Of a stretch of DNA of 64,000 nt, positions 6,518 to 14,121 are shown one piece after another. Made by a program: the position numbers and the translations under genes. Numbering within the stretch: the stretch's first letter is position 1; each line of letters opens with the position of its first letter. The notes under the pieces are model-generated. The model did not search any database. It saw nothing but the letters and a program-made list of their open reading frames with translations, and was not told the DNA's origin. The DNA is from Pollutimonas sp035515055 (lineage in GTDB: Bacteria; Pseudomonadota; Gammaproteobacteria; Burkholderiales; Burkholderiaceae_B): the NCBI GenBank assembly GCA_035515055.1, contig DATJBV010000037.1, positions 62,001 through 126,000 of the forward strand. Direction: 5' to 3'.

Positions 6518-8782
6518 TCAGCCTTTAACGCGCACGATCTTCTGAACCTGCGGGACATGGCGCATGGAACGTATGACCTGCGCCAAGTGTTTGCGGCTAT
6601 CGACCTGTACCGTCAGGTGCAGCAAGCCAGTGGACGTTGCGTCGTCTTGCATGGTGAGATGAATAATATTCGAATCGGCTTCGGTTATTTCGGCGGCAAG
6701 CCTGCCGAGGACGCCGCGTTCGTTGATAACCGTGACATCCAGCCGAGTGCTCAGGTGGCGCGCCGTGTTCGAGTCCCACAATACCGGGATCCAGCGTTCC
6801 GGTTCGCGGGCACGCTGGCGTTGCGCCACGGCGCACTCGTCCATATGAACCACTAGCCCGTGTCCAAGGCGGATGCCGCCGATAATGGCATCGCCCGGCA
6901 ACGGCCCGCAGCAGGGCGCAAGTTGTACCGCCTGGCCTTCGTTGCCGTGTATTAGTATGGGCGCGTTGGTGGCCGACCCGATTTCATCGAAGGCCGCCGC
7001 CGTTGTTGCCAGAAGCGCATTTTCGGGCGCGAACCGCCTGGCCACGACGGCCGCCAGCCGCTTGCCCAGCCCGATATCGGCCAGGATTTCTTCGCGAGAC
7101 GTCGCACCCGAGCTTTTGGCCAGCTTCTCCCATTCGGGATCCGTATCTTCGGGGTGGGGCAGATGAAGCTGATCGAACGCCTGATTCAGCAGGCGTTGGC
7201 CGAACGCCACCGATTCTTCAAGCTTTACCGTACGAAGAAAGTGACGGATCTCAGATCTGGCCCGCCCGGTGCGTACGTAGTTGAGCCATTGGGCGCTGGG
7301 CCGCGATGCCGGCGATGTAATGATCTCGACCGAATCGCCGCTTTTGAGTTCGGTTCGTAGCGGCGCGAATTCGCCGTTGATTTTGGATGCGACAGCCTGG
7401 TTGCCGATGTCGGTGTGGATCGTGTAGGCAAAGTCCACAGGGGTGGCGCCGCGCGGCAGGGAAAGGATTTTGCCTTGCGGTGTGAATACATACACGGCAT
7501 CCGGGAACAGGTCGACTTTGACGTGTTCGAGGAATTCTCCAGAATCGCCGGTCTGGCTTTGGATATCGAGCAGCGACTGCAGCCACTGGTGTGTACGCTT
7601 TTGCAGATCGTTAAGAGTGACGTTGTCTTCTTTGTATAGCCAATGTGAAGCCACTCCTTCTTCGGCGACATGATCCATGTCGCGGGTGCGGAACTGAAAT
7701 TCGACAGGCGTACCGTAAGGGCCGACCAAGGTCGTGTGCAGCGACTGATAACCATTGAGCTTGGGGATGGCGATATAGTCTTTAAACTTCCCTGGAACCG
7801 GCCGGTATAGCTGGTGCAAGGTGCCCAGTGCCAGATAGCATTCCGGCAAGGTATGCACAATGACCCTGAAACCGTAAATGTCGAGCACCTCGGAGAACGA
7901 CTTTTTCTGTTCAGTCATTTTCGCGTAGATACTGTAGAGCGACTTTTCGCGTCCGCTGACTTCGGCTTCGATACCTGCGGCAGGCAGTGCCACGCGGACT
8001 GCTTCGGAGATTTTGCCGAGCACTTCGCGCCGGTTCCCGCGTGCCGACATCATGGCTTTGTGCAGCACCTGATAGCGATTCGGGTGTATGGCCTGGAAAC
8101 ACAAGTCCTGGAGCTCGCGGAAGAGGGCGTTAAGCCCCAGTCGGTGCGCAATAGGCGTGTAGATTTCCAGGGTCTCGCGGGCAATGCGGCGCCGCTTTTC
8201 GGGACTGACCGCACCCAGCGTACGCATGTTATGCAGGCGATCGGCCAACTTGATCAGGATGACCCGTACGTCGCGGGCCATGGCCAGCAGCATCTTGCGA
8301 AAGCTCTCGGCCTGCTGCTCGGCCTTGGTGGCGAATTCGAGACGGTCCAACTTGGAGAGACCATCCACGATTTCGGAGACGTCCGTCCCGAATTTTTCCG
8401 CCAGCTCCAGCTTAGCGATTCCCTGGTCCTCCATCACATCGTGCAGAAGGGCCGCCATGAGCGAATCGGCGTCCAGCTTCCAGCCGGCGCAGATTTCGGT
8501 CACCGCAATGGGATGCGAAATATAGGGTTCCCCGCTGGCACGGAACTGCCCAAGGTGGGCCTGGTCGGCGAACCGATAGGCCTCTTTGATGCGCTCGATG
8601 TCTTTGGGATCCAGGTAGTGTCGTATGACCTGGGTCAGCGTCGCAAGCGACGCAATGGTATTGGGGCCGGTGTCGTTATTGGTAAGGGCGACGGCCTTGG
8701 GCTTGCGCCGCCTTAGCCGCGTACCTTTTTTGAGTACAGCCAGGAGCCCGGAGGAAGCACCGCGAAGACTGGTAAACGCCAT
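6518..8782 (-). CDS. spoT: Bifunctional (p)ppGpp synthetase/hydrolase
   Basis: A 754-residue Rel/Spo family protein controlling the stringent-response alarmone (p)ppGpp. An N-terminal HD hydrolase domain carries the metal motif HDVMED (H114, D115) and RLHNMRTLG. The synthetase domain has GREKSLYSIYAKM, DIYGFRVIV and KDYIAIPKLNGYQSLHTTL; its loop reads GKFKD, the RxKD-like type usual for SpoT and bifunctional Rel enzymes rather than the ExDD of RelA. A TGS domain lies near residues 430-490, and a C-terminal ACT domain contains VINERGVLGRLAAEITEADSNI. Both active sites look intact. The ATG at 8780-8782 follows a strong GGGAGG. It is the last gene of gmk-rpoZ-spoT, the same order as in E. coli, 22 bases after rpoZ. 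Confidence 0.96.
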   Translation of the reverse strand: MAFTSLRGASSGLLAVLKKGTRLRRRKPKAVALTNNDTGPNTIASLATLTQVIRHYLDPKDIERIKEAYRFADQAHLGQFRASGEPYISHPIAVTEICAGWKLDADSLMAALLHDVMEDQGIAKLELAEKFGTDVSEIVDGLSKLDRLEFATKAEQQAESFRKMLLAMARDVRVILIKLADRLHNMRTLGAVSPEKRRRIARETLEIYTPIAHRLGLNALFRELQDLCFQAIHPNRYQVLHKAMMSARGNRREVLGKISEAVRVALPAAGIEAEVSGREKSLYSIYAKMTEQKKSFSEVLDIYGFRVIVHTLPECYLALGTLHQLYRPVPGKFKDYIAIPKLNGYQSLHTTLVGPYGTPVEFQFRTRDMDHVAEEGVASHWLYKEDNVTLNDLQKRTHQWLQSLLDIQSQTGDSGEFLEHVKVDLFPDAVYVFTPQGKILSLPRGATPVDFAYTIHTDIGNQAVASKINGEFAPLRTELKSGDSVEIITSPASRPSAQWLNYVRTGRARSEIRHFLRTVKLEESVAFGQRLLNQAFDQLHLPHPEDTDPEWEKLAKSSGATSREEILADIGLGKRLAAVVARRFAPENALLATTAAAFDEIGSATNAPILIHGNEGQAVQLAPCCGPLPGDAIIGGIRLGHGLVVHMDECAVAQRQRAREPERWIPVLWDSNTARHLSTRLDVTVINERGVLGRLAAEITEADSNIIHLTMQDDATSTGLLHLTVQVDSRKHLAQVIRSMRHVPQVQKIVRVKG

Positions 8783-8804
8783 GAGCCGTGCCTCCCGTGG
8801 TGAA

Positions 8805-9008
8805 TCAGGTAGGAACTTTGCGCAGCATTTCCACGCCGGTCAAGCCAGCAGCGATTTCACGTAGTGCCGTTACCGTTGGCTTGTCTTTAGTGTCGAGGCG
8901 GGCTTCGTGACCCTGTGCCAGTTCACGGGCACGATAGGTGGCGGCAAGCGTCATGCTGAACCGGTTGGGGATTTTTTCCATACAATCTTCGACAGTAATA
9001 CGAGCCAT
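8805..9008 (-). CDS. rpoZ: RNA polymerase omega subunit
   Basis: A 67-residue protein matching the omega subunit, which binds the beta-prime subunit and helps RNA polymerase assemble and respond to ppGpp. The start MARITVEDCMEKIPNRFSM and the following LAATYRARELAQG are highly conserved in Proteobacteria. Length is normal for betaproteobacterial omega. It sits between gmk (31 bases upstream) and spoT (22 bases downstream), the classical cluster; since omega contributes to ppGpp binding, the pairing with spoT is functionally coherent. Confidence 0.96.
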   Translation of the reverse strand: MARITVEDCMEKIPNRFSMTLAATYRARELAQGHEARLDTKDKPTVTALREIAAGLTGVEMLRKVPT

Positions 9009-9039
9009 GATAGACCTATAAAGCTAGAGTTGAGGGGTG

Positions 9040-9675
9040 TCAGGCGAGCGTCTTGCTTATGCCCAGCTGTGAAAACAGATTGGCATTGCGGGCCGCTTGC
9101 GTGCTATACCGCAAACGGGCGGCGGCGACGATTTGGCCAAGCTGTAGCAATGCGATGCTAAATTCTTGATTAATAATAACATATTGACACTCTGACGCGT
9201 GCGCGATCTCGCCGCCGGCGGCGAGTAAACGGCGCGAAATGACTTGAGGTTCATCTTGGCCGCGCTGGGTCAAGCGGCTCTCGAGTGCCTCTATGGAAGG
9301 AGGCAGAATGAAAATGCCGATAGCGTCGGGATAGTGCTCCCGGATCTGGCGCGCGCCTTGCCAGTCGATTTCGAGCAAAACATCCTGGCCTTTCTTAAGA
9401 GCGGCATCGATCCGGTCGCGAGGCGTGCCGTAATAATTGCCGTGTACTTCGGCCCATTCCAGCAGTTCGCCCCGGTCGCGCAATTCAAAAAACGCTTCAG
9501 GACTAATGAAGCGGTAGTGTTTGTTTGCCTCTTCGCCCGGGCGCGGGGTGCGGGTGGTGCACGATATTGATAAAAGCAGCGAGTCGTCCTGGGAAAGCAG
9601 GGCGTTGACGAGACTGGATTTACCGGCGCCGCTTGGCGCGACCACCATGAAGATATTGCCGGAATAGGGCGACAT
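9040..9675 (-). CDS. gmk: Guanylate kinase
   Basis: A 211-residue cytoplasmic nucleotide kinase that phosphorylates GMP to GDP with ATP. The P-loop APSGAGKSSLVNAL is at residues 13-26. The GMP-binding segment SCTTRTPRPGE follows, with YRFISPEAF and EWAEVHGNYYGTP next; QDVLLEIDWQGARQI and the lid arginines in the RLTQRGQDEPQVISRRL region are also present. It is the first gene of gmk-rpoZ-spoT, linking guanine nucleotide supply to alarmone synthesis. Upstream by 64 bases on the same strand is an unknown 109-residue gene instead of the yicC gene that often precedes gmk in Proteobacteria. Confidence 0.96.
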   Translation of the reverse strand: MSPYSGNIFMVVAPSGAGKSSLVNALLSQDDSLLLSISCTTRTPRPGEEANKHYRFISPEAFFELRDRGELLEWAEVHGNYYGTPRDRIDAALKKGQDVLLEIDWQGARQIREHYPDAIGIFILPPSIEALESRLTQRGQDEPQVISRRLLAAGGEIAHASECQYVIINQEFSIALLQLGQIVAAARLRYSTQAARNANLFSQLGISKTLA

Positions 9676-9739
9676 AATTGCATCTTGGTAACAAATGGAA
9701 GGGGAAGGATAGCACGCCTCGACCCCGCTTTTCCACGCG

Positions 9740-10069
9740 CTAGCGGGTATCTTGCGCCGTGATTTGCCCTAGCTCTTCCAGCGTATCAGTGTAGGCTTGC
9801 GCGTCTTCGCACAGAAACACGGCCGCATCGCCCAGGTTCATGTTGAAGACGATATCCTGAATTTGTTCGTGGGCGTTGTCGTCCTGGCATATCGCGGCCA
9901 CATGCACGTCGCCGTCTTGCTCGAATTGCTCTTTTGGAACGAAATCCGTCACGCGGTTGATGTCTGGTTCGCTAAGAACCACGTAGGCAGTGAACTGGAG
10001 GTCTTCGATCGTGACGTCCAGGATCAAACCGTTTTCCAGGGTGCCGCGAATTTGGCTGAGTGCATTCAT
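9740..10069 (-). CDS. Unknown acidic 109-residue protein coupled to the methyltransferase gene
   Basis: I do not recognise this protein. It has 109 residues, is rich in Asp and Glu with very few basic residues, lacks a signal peptide or membrane helix, and looks like a small soluble alpha/beta protein. The N-terminal half, with ENGLILDVTIEDLQFTAYVV, suggests a beta-sheet start; the C-terminal half ends in an amphipathic helix and a disordered tail. Its ATG (10067-10069) shares one base with the stop of the upstream methyltransferase gene (TAATG), so its translation is probably coupled to that gene. The reading frame has the strong third-position GC bias of its neighbours, which supports it being real. 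Confidence 0.7.
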   Translation of the reverse strand: MNALSQIRGTLENGLILDVTIEDLQFTAYVVLSEPDINRVTDFVPKEQFEQDGDVHVAAICQDDNAHEQIQDIVFNMNLGDAAVFLCEDAQAYTDTLEELGQITAQDTR

Positions 10070-10698
10070 TACGAGGGTTGCGGGAGTTTGATTGTTTTAA
10101 AGGAGAAGGTAGTGATGTTGGCCGGCGGCACATTGGCCCAGACGATCCTGGAGCTGGTGTGCCTTGCATGGACATTGCCGCGCCATTTGGGCAGGCGCAG
10201 ATTGTACGTGAACTGTATGGCCACGCCGCCATCTTGCAAGAGCAATCGCCATTGCTGCAATATTGCCTTTGTGATCGGTTCGGGCAACGAGCACAGCGGC
10301 AGGCTGGAAACAATGGCCTCGATTCTGGCGTTTTCCGGCAGCAGTTGGCATAAGTCGGCAGCATTTCCGTGAATGATCTCGACAGCGGGAAAGCGCTCCC
10401 GCAGGCGCTGGACAAAAGCGGCGGAGAATTCAATTACCTTCAAGCGCTCCGGGGCCACGCCATGGTCCAGCAAGGCCTGTGTTATTACGCCGGTGCCGCC
10501 CCCCAGTTCGACAATGAGTCCATGCTCGTGAGGCGGAATCTGACTTGCCATTTGCCTGGCCAAATATTTCGAACTTGGGCATATGGCGCCGATGGATTTC
10601 GGCCTGCTGCAGAGTTCTTGCAAGAATATTCCGGGCGCCATCTTCTTGATGAATTCTGAAATGCGCAGCGCACGTTCCAGCCGCAAGACTCGATACAT
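10069..10698 (-). CDS. Class I SAM-dependent methyltransferase, phospholipid N-methyltransferase-like
   Basis: A 209-residue methyltransferase with a Rossmann fold. The stretch FIKKMAPGIFLQELCSRPKSIGAICPSS precedes the SAM-binding loop GLIVELGGGTGVITQALLDHG near residues 60-80, and an acidic residue ends the second strand (LKVIEFSAAF). The segment IVSSLPLCSLP sits where the N/DPPY-type catalytic motif is found. The SRPKSIGAICPSS lead-in and overall length resemble the PmtA-type phosphatidylethanolamine N-methyltransferases and related rRNA-adenine-methylase-like proteins of Proteobacteria. Start is the ATG at 10696-10698; the frame extends to 10794, but that extra part is Cys-rich and unlike the family. 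Substrate is inferred, not shown: a phospholipid is most likely. Confidence 0.75.
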   Translation of the reverse strand: MYRVLRLERALRISEFIKKMAPGIFLQELCSRPKSIGAICPSSKYLARQMASQIPPHEHGLIVELGGGTGVITQALLDHGVAPERLKVIEFSAAFVQRLRERFPAVEIIHGNAADLCQLLPENARIEAIVSSLPLCSLPEPITKAILQQWRLLLQDGGVAIQFTYNLRLPKWRGNVHARHTSSRIVWANVPPANITTFSFKTIKLPQPS

Positions 10699-10796
10699 TG
10701 TCGTTAACCTGTTTTGTCGAAGTTGCGTAACGTTAACAGCAGTAGGCCGGCACCTGCATGACGAAATGTTATTACCAATACAAAGGAGAAACAAGC

Positions 10797-10809
10797 GGGC
10801 ATCCTGCCC
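10797..10809 (-). terminator. Weak hairpin downstream of xthA
   Basis: GGGCA and TGCCC arms (5 bp) with a 3-base loop lie 4 bases beyond the xthA stop. On the minus strand they are followed by a pyrimidine-rich stretch (GCTTGTTTCTCC), not a clean T-run. Possible weak intrinsic terminator separating xthA from the methyltransferase gene. Confidence 0.3.
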
Positions 10810-10813
10810 AGGG

Positions 10814-11611
10814 CTAAGCTTGTGGCGTTAGGTTGAAATCCAGTGTGGCGATCACGGGCGTGTGATCGGAAGGCTGTTCATTAGCACGCGGATTCTTGTC
10901 GATGACGCAGGCCGAACAATAAGGCAGTAGCGCCGTTGACAGCAATATGTGGTCAATACGAAGGCCCGCGTTCCGGCGGAATGCGAAACGCCGGTAGTCC
11001 CACCAAGTGAACGCCGAACCGGTTTGTGGAAATGTACGAAATGCATCGTGGAAACCAAGATCGATTAAACCGCGGAAGGCCGCGCGTTCCGGTTCTGACA
11101 CCAGCACTTCACCCACCCATTTCGAGGGATCGTGCACATCCTCGTCGGCTGGCGCCACGTTGTAGTCGCCCAGTATGGCCAAATTGGGATAACGCCGCAC
11201 CTCGGCCTCCAGCCAGTCGTGCAACGCGGCATACCACTTCAATTTATATTCGTACTTGTCGCTACCCACGGATTGCCCGTTGGGGCAGTAGGCGCTGACG
11301 ACCCGGATGTCGCCCACTGGGCTGGGCAATGTGGTCGCCACGATACGTTGCTGGTGATCTTCGAAATTAGGGAGGTTGCGTTGTACGTCCGTGCCGGCGC
11401 CGCTTGTGATGATGGCAACCCCGTTATAGGTTTTTTGCCCGACCCATTGGGCGGCGTAGCCTATGTCGGCAAAGGCGTCCAACGGAAATTTCTCGTCGGG
11501 AAGCTTCAGTTCCTGCAGGCACAGGGCATCGACAGGGTTGGCTGCCAGCCAGTCGATGACCTGGGGTAGGCGGACCTTCAGCGAATTGATGTTCCAGGTG
11601 GCTAGTTTCAT
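10814..11611 (-). CDS. xthA: Exodeoxyribonuclease III (AP endonuclease, XthA family)
   Basis: A 265-residue DNA repair nuclease that cleaves at abasic sites and degrades 3' ends, of the endonuclease/exonuclease/phosphatase superfamily. It begins MKLATWNINSLKVRLPQVIDWL and shows the metal-binding Glu in LCLQELKLPDEKFP. It continues with SAYCPNGQSVGSDKYEYKLKWY, the ILGDYNVAPADEDVHDP active-site block (Asp and Asn), FTWWDYR and the catalytic Asp-His in NEQPSDHTPVIATLD. Length is normal and all catalytic positions are intact. The ATG at 11609-11611 has an AAGAGA ribosome-binding site. Probably its own transcription unit; the next minus-strand gene begins 115 bases downstream. Confidence 0.95.
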   Translation of the reverse strand: MKLATWNINSLKVRLPQVIDWLAANPVDALCLQELKLPDEKFPLDAFADIGYAAQWVGQKTYNGVAIITSGAGTDVQRNLPNFEDHQQRIVATTLPSPVGDIRVVSAYCPNGQSVGSDKYEYKLKWYAALHDWLEAEVRRYPNLAILGDYNVAPADEDVHDPSKWVGEVLVSEPERAAFRGLIDLGFHDAFRTFPQTGSAFTWWDYRRFAFRRNAGLRIDHILLSTALLPYCSACVIDKNPRANEQPSDHTPVIATLDFNLTPQA

Positions 11612-11694
11612 GTCTCTTGGGTCGTACAGGGCGATGCTGGATCATACCGCAGGCCGTCCGGAGTAGGTTCATTCAGGCTAAGTCTTTGAGCTTA

Positions 11695-11724
11695 TTGGAT
11701 TTATTTAGTTTTTTAAGGTATCCT
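11695..11724 (+). promoter_or_regulatory. Candidate sigma70 promoter for the 47-residue ORF
   Basis: TTGGAT at 11695-11700 and TATCCT at 11719-11724 are separated by 18 bases in a markedly AT-rich stretch, unusual for this window. The predicted start is about 11731, leaving a leader of about 50 bases containing a GC hairpin. Confidence 0.45.
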
Positions 11725-11734
11725 ATGAAGGTCT

Positions 11735-11755
11735 AGGGGCGCAGGGTGCGCCCCT
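11735..11755 (+). other. GC-rich hairpin in the leader of the 47-residue ORF
   Basis: AGGGGCGC at 11735-11742 pairs perfectly with GCGCCCCT at 11748-11755 around a 5-base loop. It is not followed by a T-run, so it is not a standard terminator. It lies just upstream of the AAAGGAGAG ribosome-binding site at about 11766-11774. It could stabilise the mRNA 5' end or modulate translation. Confidence 0.5.
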
Positions 11756-11779
11756 TGTAATGCGTAAAGGAGAGCTAGC

Positions 11780-11923
11780 ATGGCACCGAAACCGACTCAA
11801 AAAAAGCAGCCTTTTGTAATCGAGCCGCTTAACTGGACGACTAAAGATGTCTCCCGCGACGAGCCGGCCAAACGCAACGAGGATGCAAAGCAGCCCGCTC
11901 CACCAAAAGAAACGCGCGACTAA
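11780..11923 (+). CDS. Unknown 47-residue basic protein with its own promoter and terminator
   Basis: A short open frame from ATG at 11780 to TAA at 11921-11923, preceded by a near-ideal ribosome-binding site (AAAGGAGAG, 6 bases before the ATG). The product is hydrophilic, with no hydrophobic segment: it starts MAPKPTQKKQPF, has a short core around VIEPLNWTTKDV, and ends in a Lys/Pro/Glu-rich tail that is probably disordered. I do not recognise the family. Reality is supported by four signals around it: an AT-rich promoter-like region, a leader hairpin, the strong ribosome-binding site, and a perfect intrinsic terminator 16 bases after the stop. The gene is therefore probably monocistronic and well expressed. 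Function unknown; possibly a small RNA- or protein-binding peptide. Confidence 0.7.
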   Translation: MAPKPTQKKQPFVIEPLNWTTKDVSRDEPAKRNEDAKQPAPPKETRD

Positions 11924-11939
11924 CGCGGCAAGAACCCAT

Positions 11940-11975
11940 AAAAAAGCGGCGGCGCCACAAGCCCGCCGCTTTTTT
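11940..11975 (+). terminator. Strong intrinsic terminator after the 47-residue ORF
   Basis: AAAAAAGCGGCGG (11940-11952) pairs over 13 bases with CCGCCGCTTTTTT (11963-11975), with a 10-base loop. The A-run and T-run make it potentially bidirectional. It is the best intrinsic terminator in the window and separates the small ORF from the thiolase gene. Confidence 0.9.
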
Positions 11976-12049
11976 ATTGAGCCTATTGCGCGTTACTATT
12001 CACTATCCATCCCCAAATTACCCTCTATCTGAACAATCGGAGATCCATC

Positions 12050-13231
12050 ATGGAAGAAGTAGTCGTCGTCGGCGCGTGTCGCACCGCCATCGGAGATTTT
12101 GGCGGTGCCCTTAAGGATATTCCACCTTGCGAGTTGGGCGCGACCGTAGTCCGTGCCGTGCTGGACCGCGGCAATATCGCGCCGGCCGACGTGGGCCACG
12201 TTGTGTTCGGGCATGTCATCAATACCGAACCGCGAGATATGTATTTATCGCGCGTGGCCTCCATGAACGCCGGCATAGGTAAAGAAACGCCCGCATTCAA
12301 TGTGAACCGCCTTTGCGGTTCAGGCCTGCAAGCCATTATTTCGGCTTCCCAGTCGCTAATGCTGGGCGACGCCGAAATCGCCATTGGCGGCGGGGCGGAA
12401 AGCATGAGCCGCGCACCCTATATTGTTCCGGCGCAGCGTTGGGGCGCTCGCATGGGCGACAGCGCAATGGTCGACATGATGACCGGCGCCCTGGCTGATC
12501 CATTCGACAAAAATCATATGGGCGTCACTGCTGAAAATATCGCCGCCCGGTACTCGATTTCGCGCGAAGAGCAGGATGCGCTTGCGCTGGTCTCGCACCA
12601 GCGCGCGGCCGCCGCCATCACCAACGGTTATTTCAAGGAGCAAATCGTTCCTGTCGTCAAGAAGAGCCGCAAAGGCGATGTGGTCTTCGATACCGACGAG
12701 CATGTGCGCATGGACGCCACACCGGAAAATTTCTCATCGCTCAAACCAGTCTTCATCAAGGAGAACGGTACCGTCACGGCCGGGAATGCGTCGGGCCTGA
12801 ATGATGGCGCGGGCGCCGTTCTTTTAATGACGGCGAAAGCGGCGCAGGCGCGAGGCGTCAAGCCGCTTGCCCGCCTGGTGGCTTACGGCCATGCCGGTGT
12901 CGACCCCGAATATATGGGCATGGGTCCCGTACCGGCCACGCGCATCGCGCTTCAGAAGGCGGGCATCACGATCGATCAGCTGGACGTCATCGAGGCGAAC
13001 GAGGCGTTTGCCGCGCAGGCATGTGCCGTCAGCAAGGAATTGGGTTTCGATCCCGCGAAGGTTAATCCGAACGGCAGCGGCGTGGGGCTGGGCCATCCTA
13101 TCGGCGCCACAGGCGCAATGCTTGCCGTGAAGGCGGTTCATGAACTGCATCGCATCCAGGGACGCTATGCCCTGGTCACCATGTGCATAGGCGGCGGACA
13201 AGGGATCGCGGCTATTTTCGAACGTGTTTGA
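12050..13231 (+). CDS. Acetyl-CoA C-acetyltransferase (biosynthetic thiolase, PhaA/AtoB type)
   Basis: A 393-residue thiolase that condenses two acetyl-CoA to acetoacetyl-CoA, or runs in reverse in degradation. The nucleophilic Cys89 lies in NRLCGSGLQA, His349 in GLGHPIGATG, and the second catalytic Cys379 in MCIGGGQG; all are intact, and the length is exactly that of the PhaA/AtoB group. The ATG at 12050 is preceded by a CGGAGA ribosome-binding site. It can supply the first step of polyhydroxybutyrate synthesis, with phaB and phaC found 36 kb away in the same window. The absence of a nearby 3-hydroxyacyl-CoA dehydrogenase argues against a purely fatty-acid-degrading role. Its 3' end overlaps the next gene by 8 bases. 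Confidence 0.93.
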   Translation: MEEVVVVGACRTAIGDFGGALKDIPPCELGATVVRAVLDRGNIAPADVGHVVFGHVINTEPRDMYLSRVASMNAGIGKETPAFNVNRLCGSGLQAIISASQSLMLGDAEIAIGGGAESMSRAPYIVPAQRWGARMGDSAMVDMMTGALADPFDKNHMGVTAENIAARYSISREEQDALALVSHQRAAAAITNGYFKEQIVPVVKKSRKGDVVFDTDEHVRMDATPENFSSLKPVFIKENGTVTAGNASGLNDGAGAVLLMTAKAAQARGVKPLARLVAYGHAGVDPEYMGMGPVPATRIALQKAGITIDQLDVIEANEAFAAQACAVSKELGFDPAKVNPNGSGVGLGHPIGATGAMLAVKAVHELHRIQGRYALVTMCIGGGQGIAAIFERV

Positions 13232-13994
13232 CGCGAATAGCGGGGCGCACGACGAACCAAGCTTGTCCGAGTTGGCGGGTATCCGTTATCTGCATTTCGG
13301 AACAGAATGGGTCCAGGGCGCCATGCGTGTAGGCAAGCCGGCCGAACTCGTGCTTGCCTACACGCAGCAAATGATGGGCTGGCTGCTGTTTCTCGAGCCG
13401 TCGGCAGAGGACGACATAGGCATACTGGGGCTGGGCGCGGGTTCTTTATTGCGCTACGCATTAAAGAAGACGCCCGCATCGGTCGAAACGGTCGAATGGA
13501 ACCCGCAAGTCACGGCAATTTGCCGGGCTTACTTTCGTTTGCCGGATTCCCCACGCTCTGTCATCGATCACTGCGACGCGGCCCTCTGGGTCGCGAAGCG
13601 CCACAACATTGGCCGCTACATGGCATTGATGGTCGACTTGTATGATGCCCAGGCGCAGGGTCCCGTGCGCGATACGCTTGAATTCTATGAAGGGTGTTAC
13701 CACGCGTTGGCGGATGTCGGCATCATGACCGTAAACCTGTTCGGCGACCATGCAAGCTTCGCACCCAACCTCAACAACATTCGCCAGGCGTTCAAGGGAA
13801 GGATGCTTGAGTTGCCCGAAGTCGACGCGGGCAACCGCGTGGTTCTGGCATTCAAGGGGCCATTGCTCGATATCAATGCCGCGCAATTGCTGGCGCGGGC
13901 CGACGAGGTCGAGGCTGTTTACGGGCTGCCGGCGCGCCGGTGGGCCAAGGCACTGCTTGCCCAGCAGGGGGCTGCAAGCCAAGTGGCCGTCTAG
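13224..13994 (+). CDS. Spermidine-synthase-like methyltransferase-fold protein
   Basis: A 256-residue protein with the Rossmann core of polyamine synthases. The nucleotide-binding loop is ILGLGAGSLLRYALK, followed by an acidic residue (VETVEWNP) at the end of strand 2. The segment MALMVDLYDAQAQGP corresponds to the catalytic loop, and YEGCYHALADVGIMTVNLFG to a later core strand. The usual D-[SA]-[ST]-DP catalytic signature of spermidine synthase is replaced by VDLYDA, and the N-terminal beta-hairpin domain is short. Real aminopropyltransferase activity is therefore doubtful. It overlaps the thiolase gene by 8 bases (13224-13231), implying cotranscription, though no metabolic link is obvious. 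Confidence 0.75.
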   Translation: MFDANSGAHDEPSLSELAGIRYLHFGTEWVQGAMRVGKPAELVLAYTQQMMGWLLFLEPSAEDDIGILGLGAGSLLRYALKKTPASVETVEWNPQVTAICRAYFRLPDSPRSVIDHCDAALWVAKRHNIGRYMALMVDLYDAQAQGPVRDTLEFYEGCYHALADVGIMTVNLFGDHASFAPNLNNIRQAFKGRMLELPEVDAGNRVVLAFKGPLLDINAAQLLARADEVEAVYGLPARRWAKALLAQQGAASQVAV

Positions 13995-14021
13995 CCCGGT
14001 TCGTCGTCCGCTTATCATTCT

Positions 14022-14037
14022 CAAGGGATATCCCTTG
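14022..14037. promoter_or_regulatory. Perfect 16-base palindrome upstream of the ABC importer operon
   Basis: CAAGGGATATCCCTTG at 14022-14037 is fully self-complementary. It lies 28 bases after the spermidine-synthase-like gene and about 85 bases before the substrate-binding protein gene. A candidate -10 (TAGACT, 14061-14066) lies downstream, so the palindrome would fall near the -35 region, where a dimeric repressor or activator could act. No T-run follows, so a terminator is unlikely. Confidence 0.45.
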
Positions 14038-14121
14038 GGACAATCTGGTCCTTCAAGCGGTAGACTTACGCCCATTCATTAAAGTGCATAATCACGCCCG
14101 TCCACTATCAAGGAGTCGTCC

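Noticed and set aside
7814..8716. 300-codon plus-strand frame opposite spoT
   Set aside because: Antisense shadow; spoT on the other strand has all catalytic motifs.
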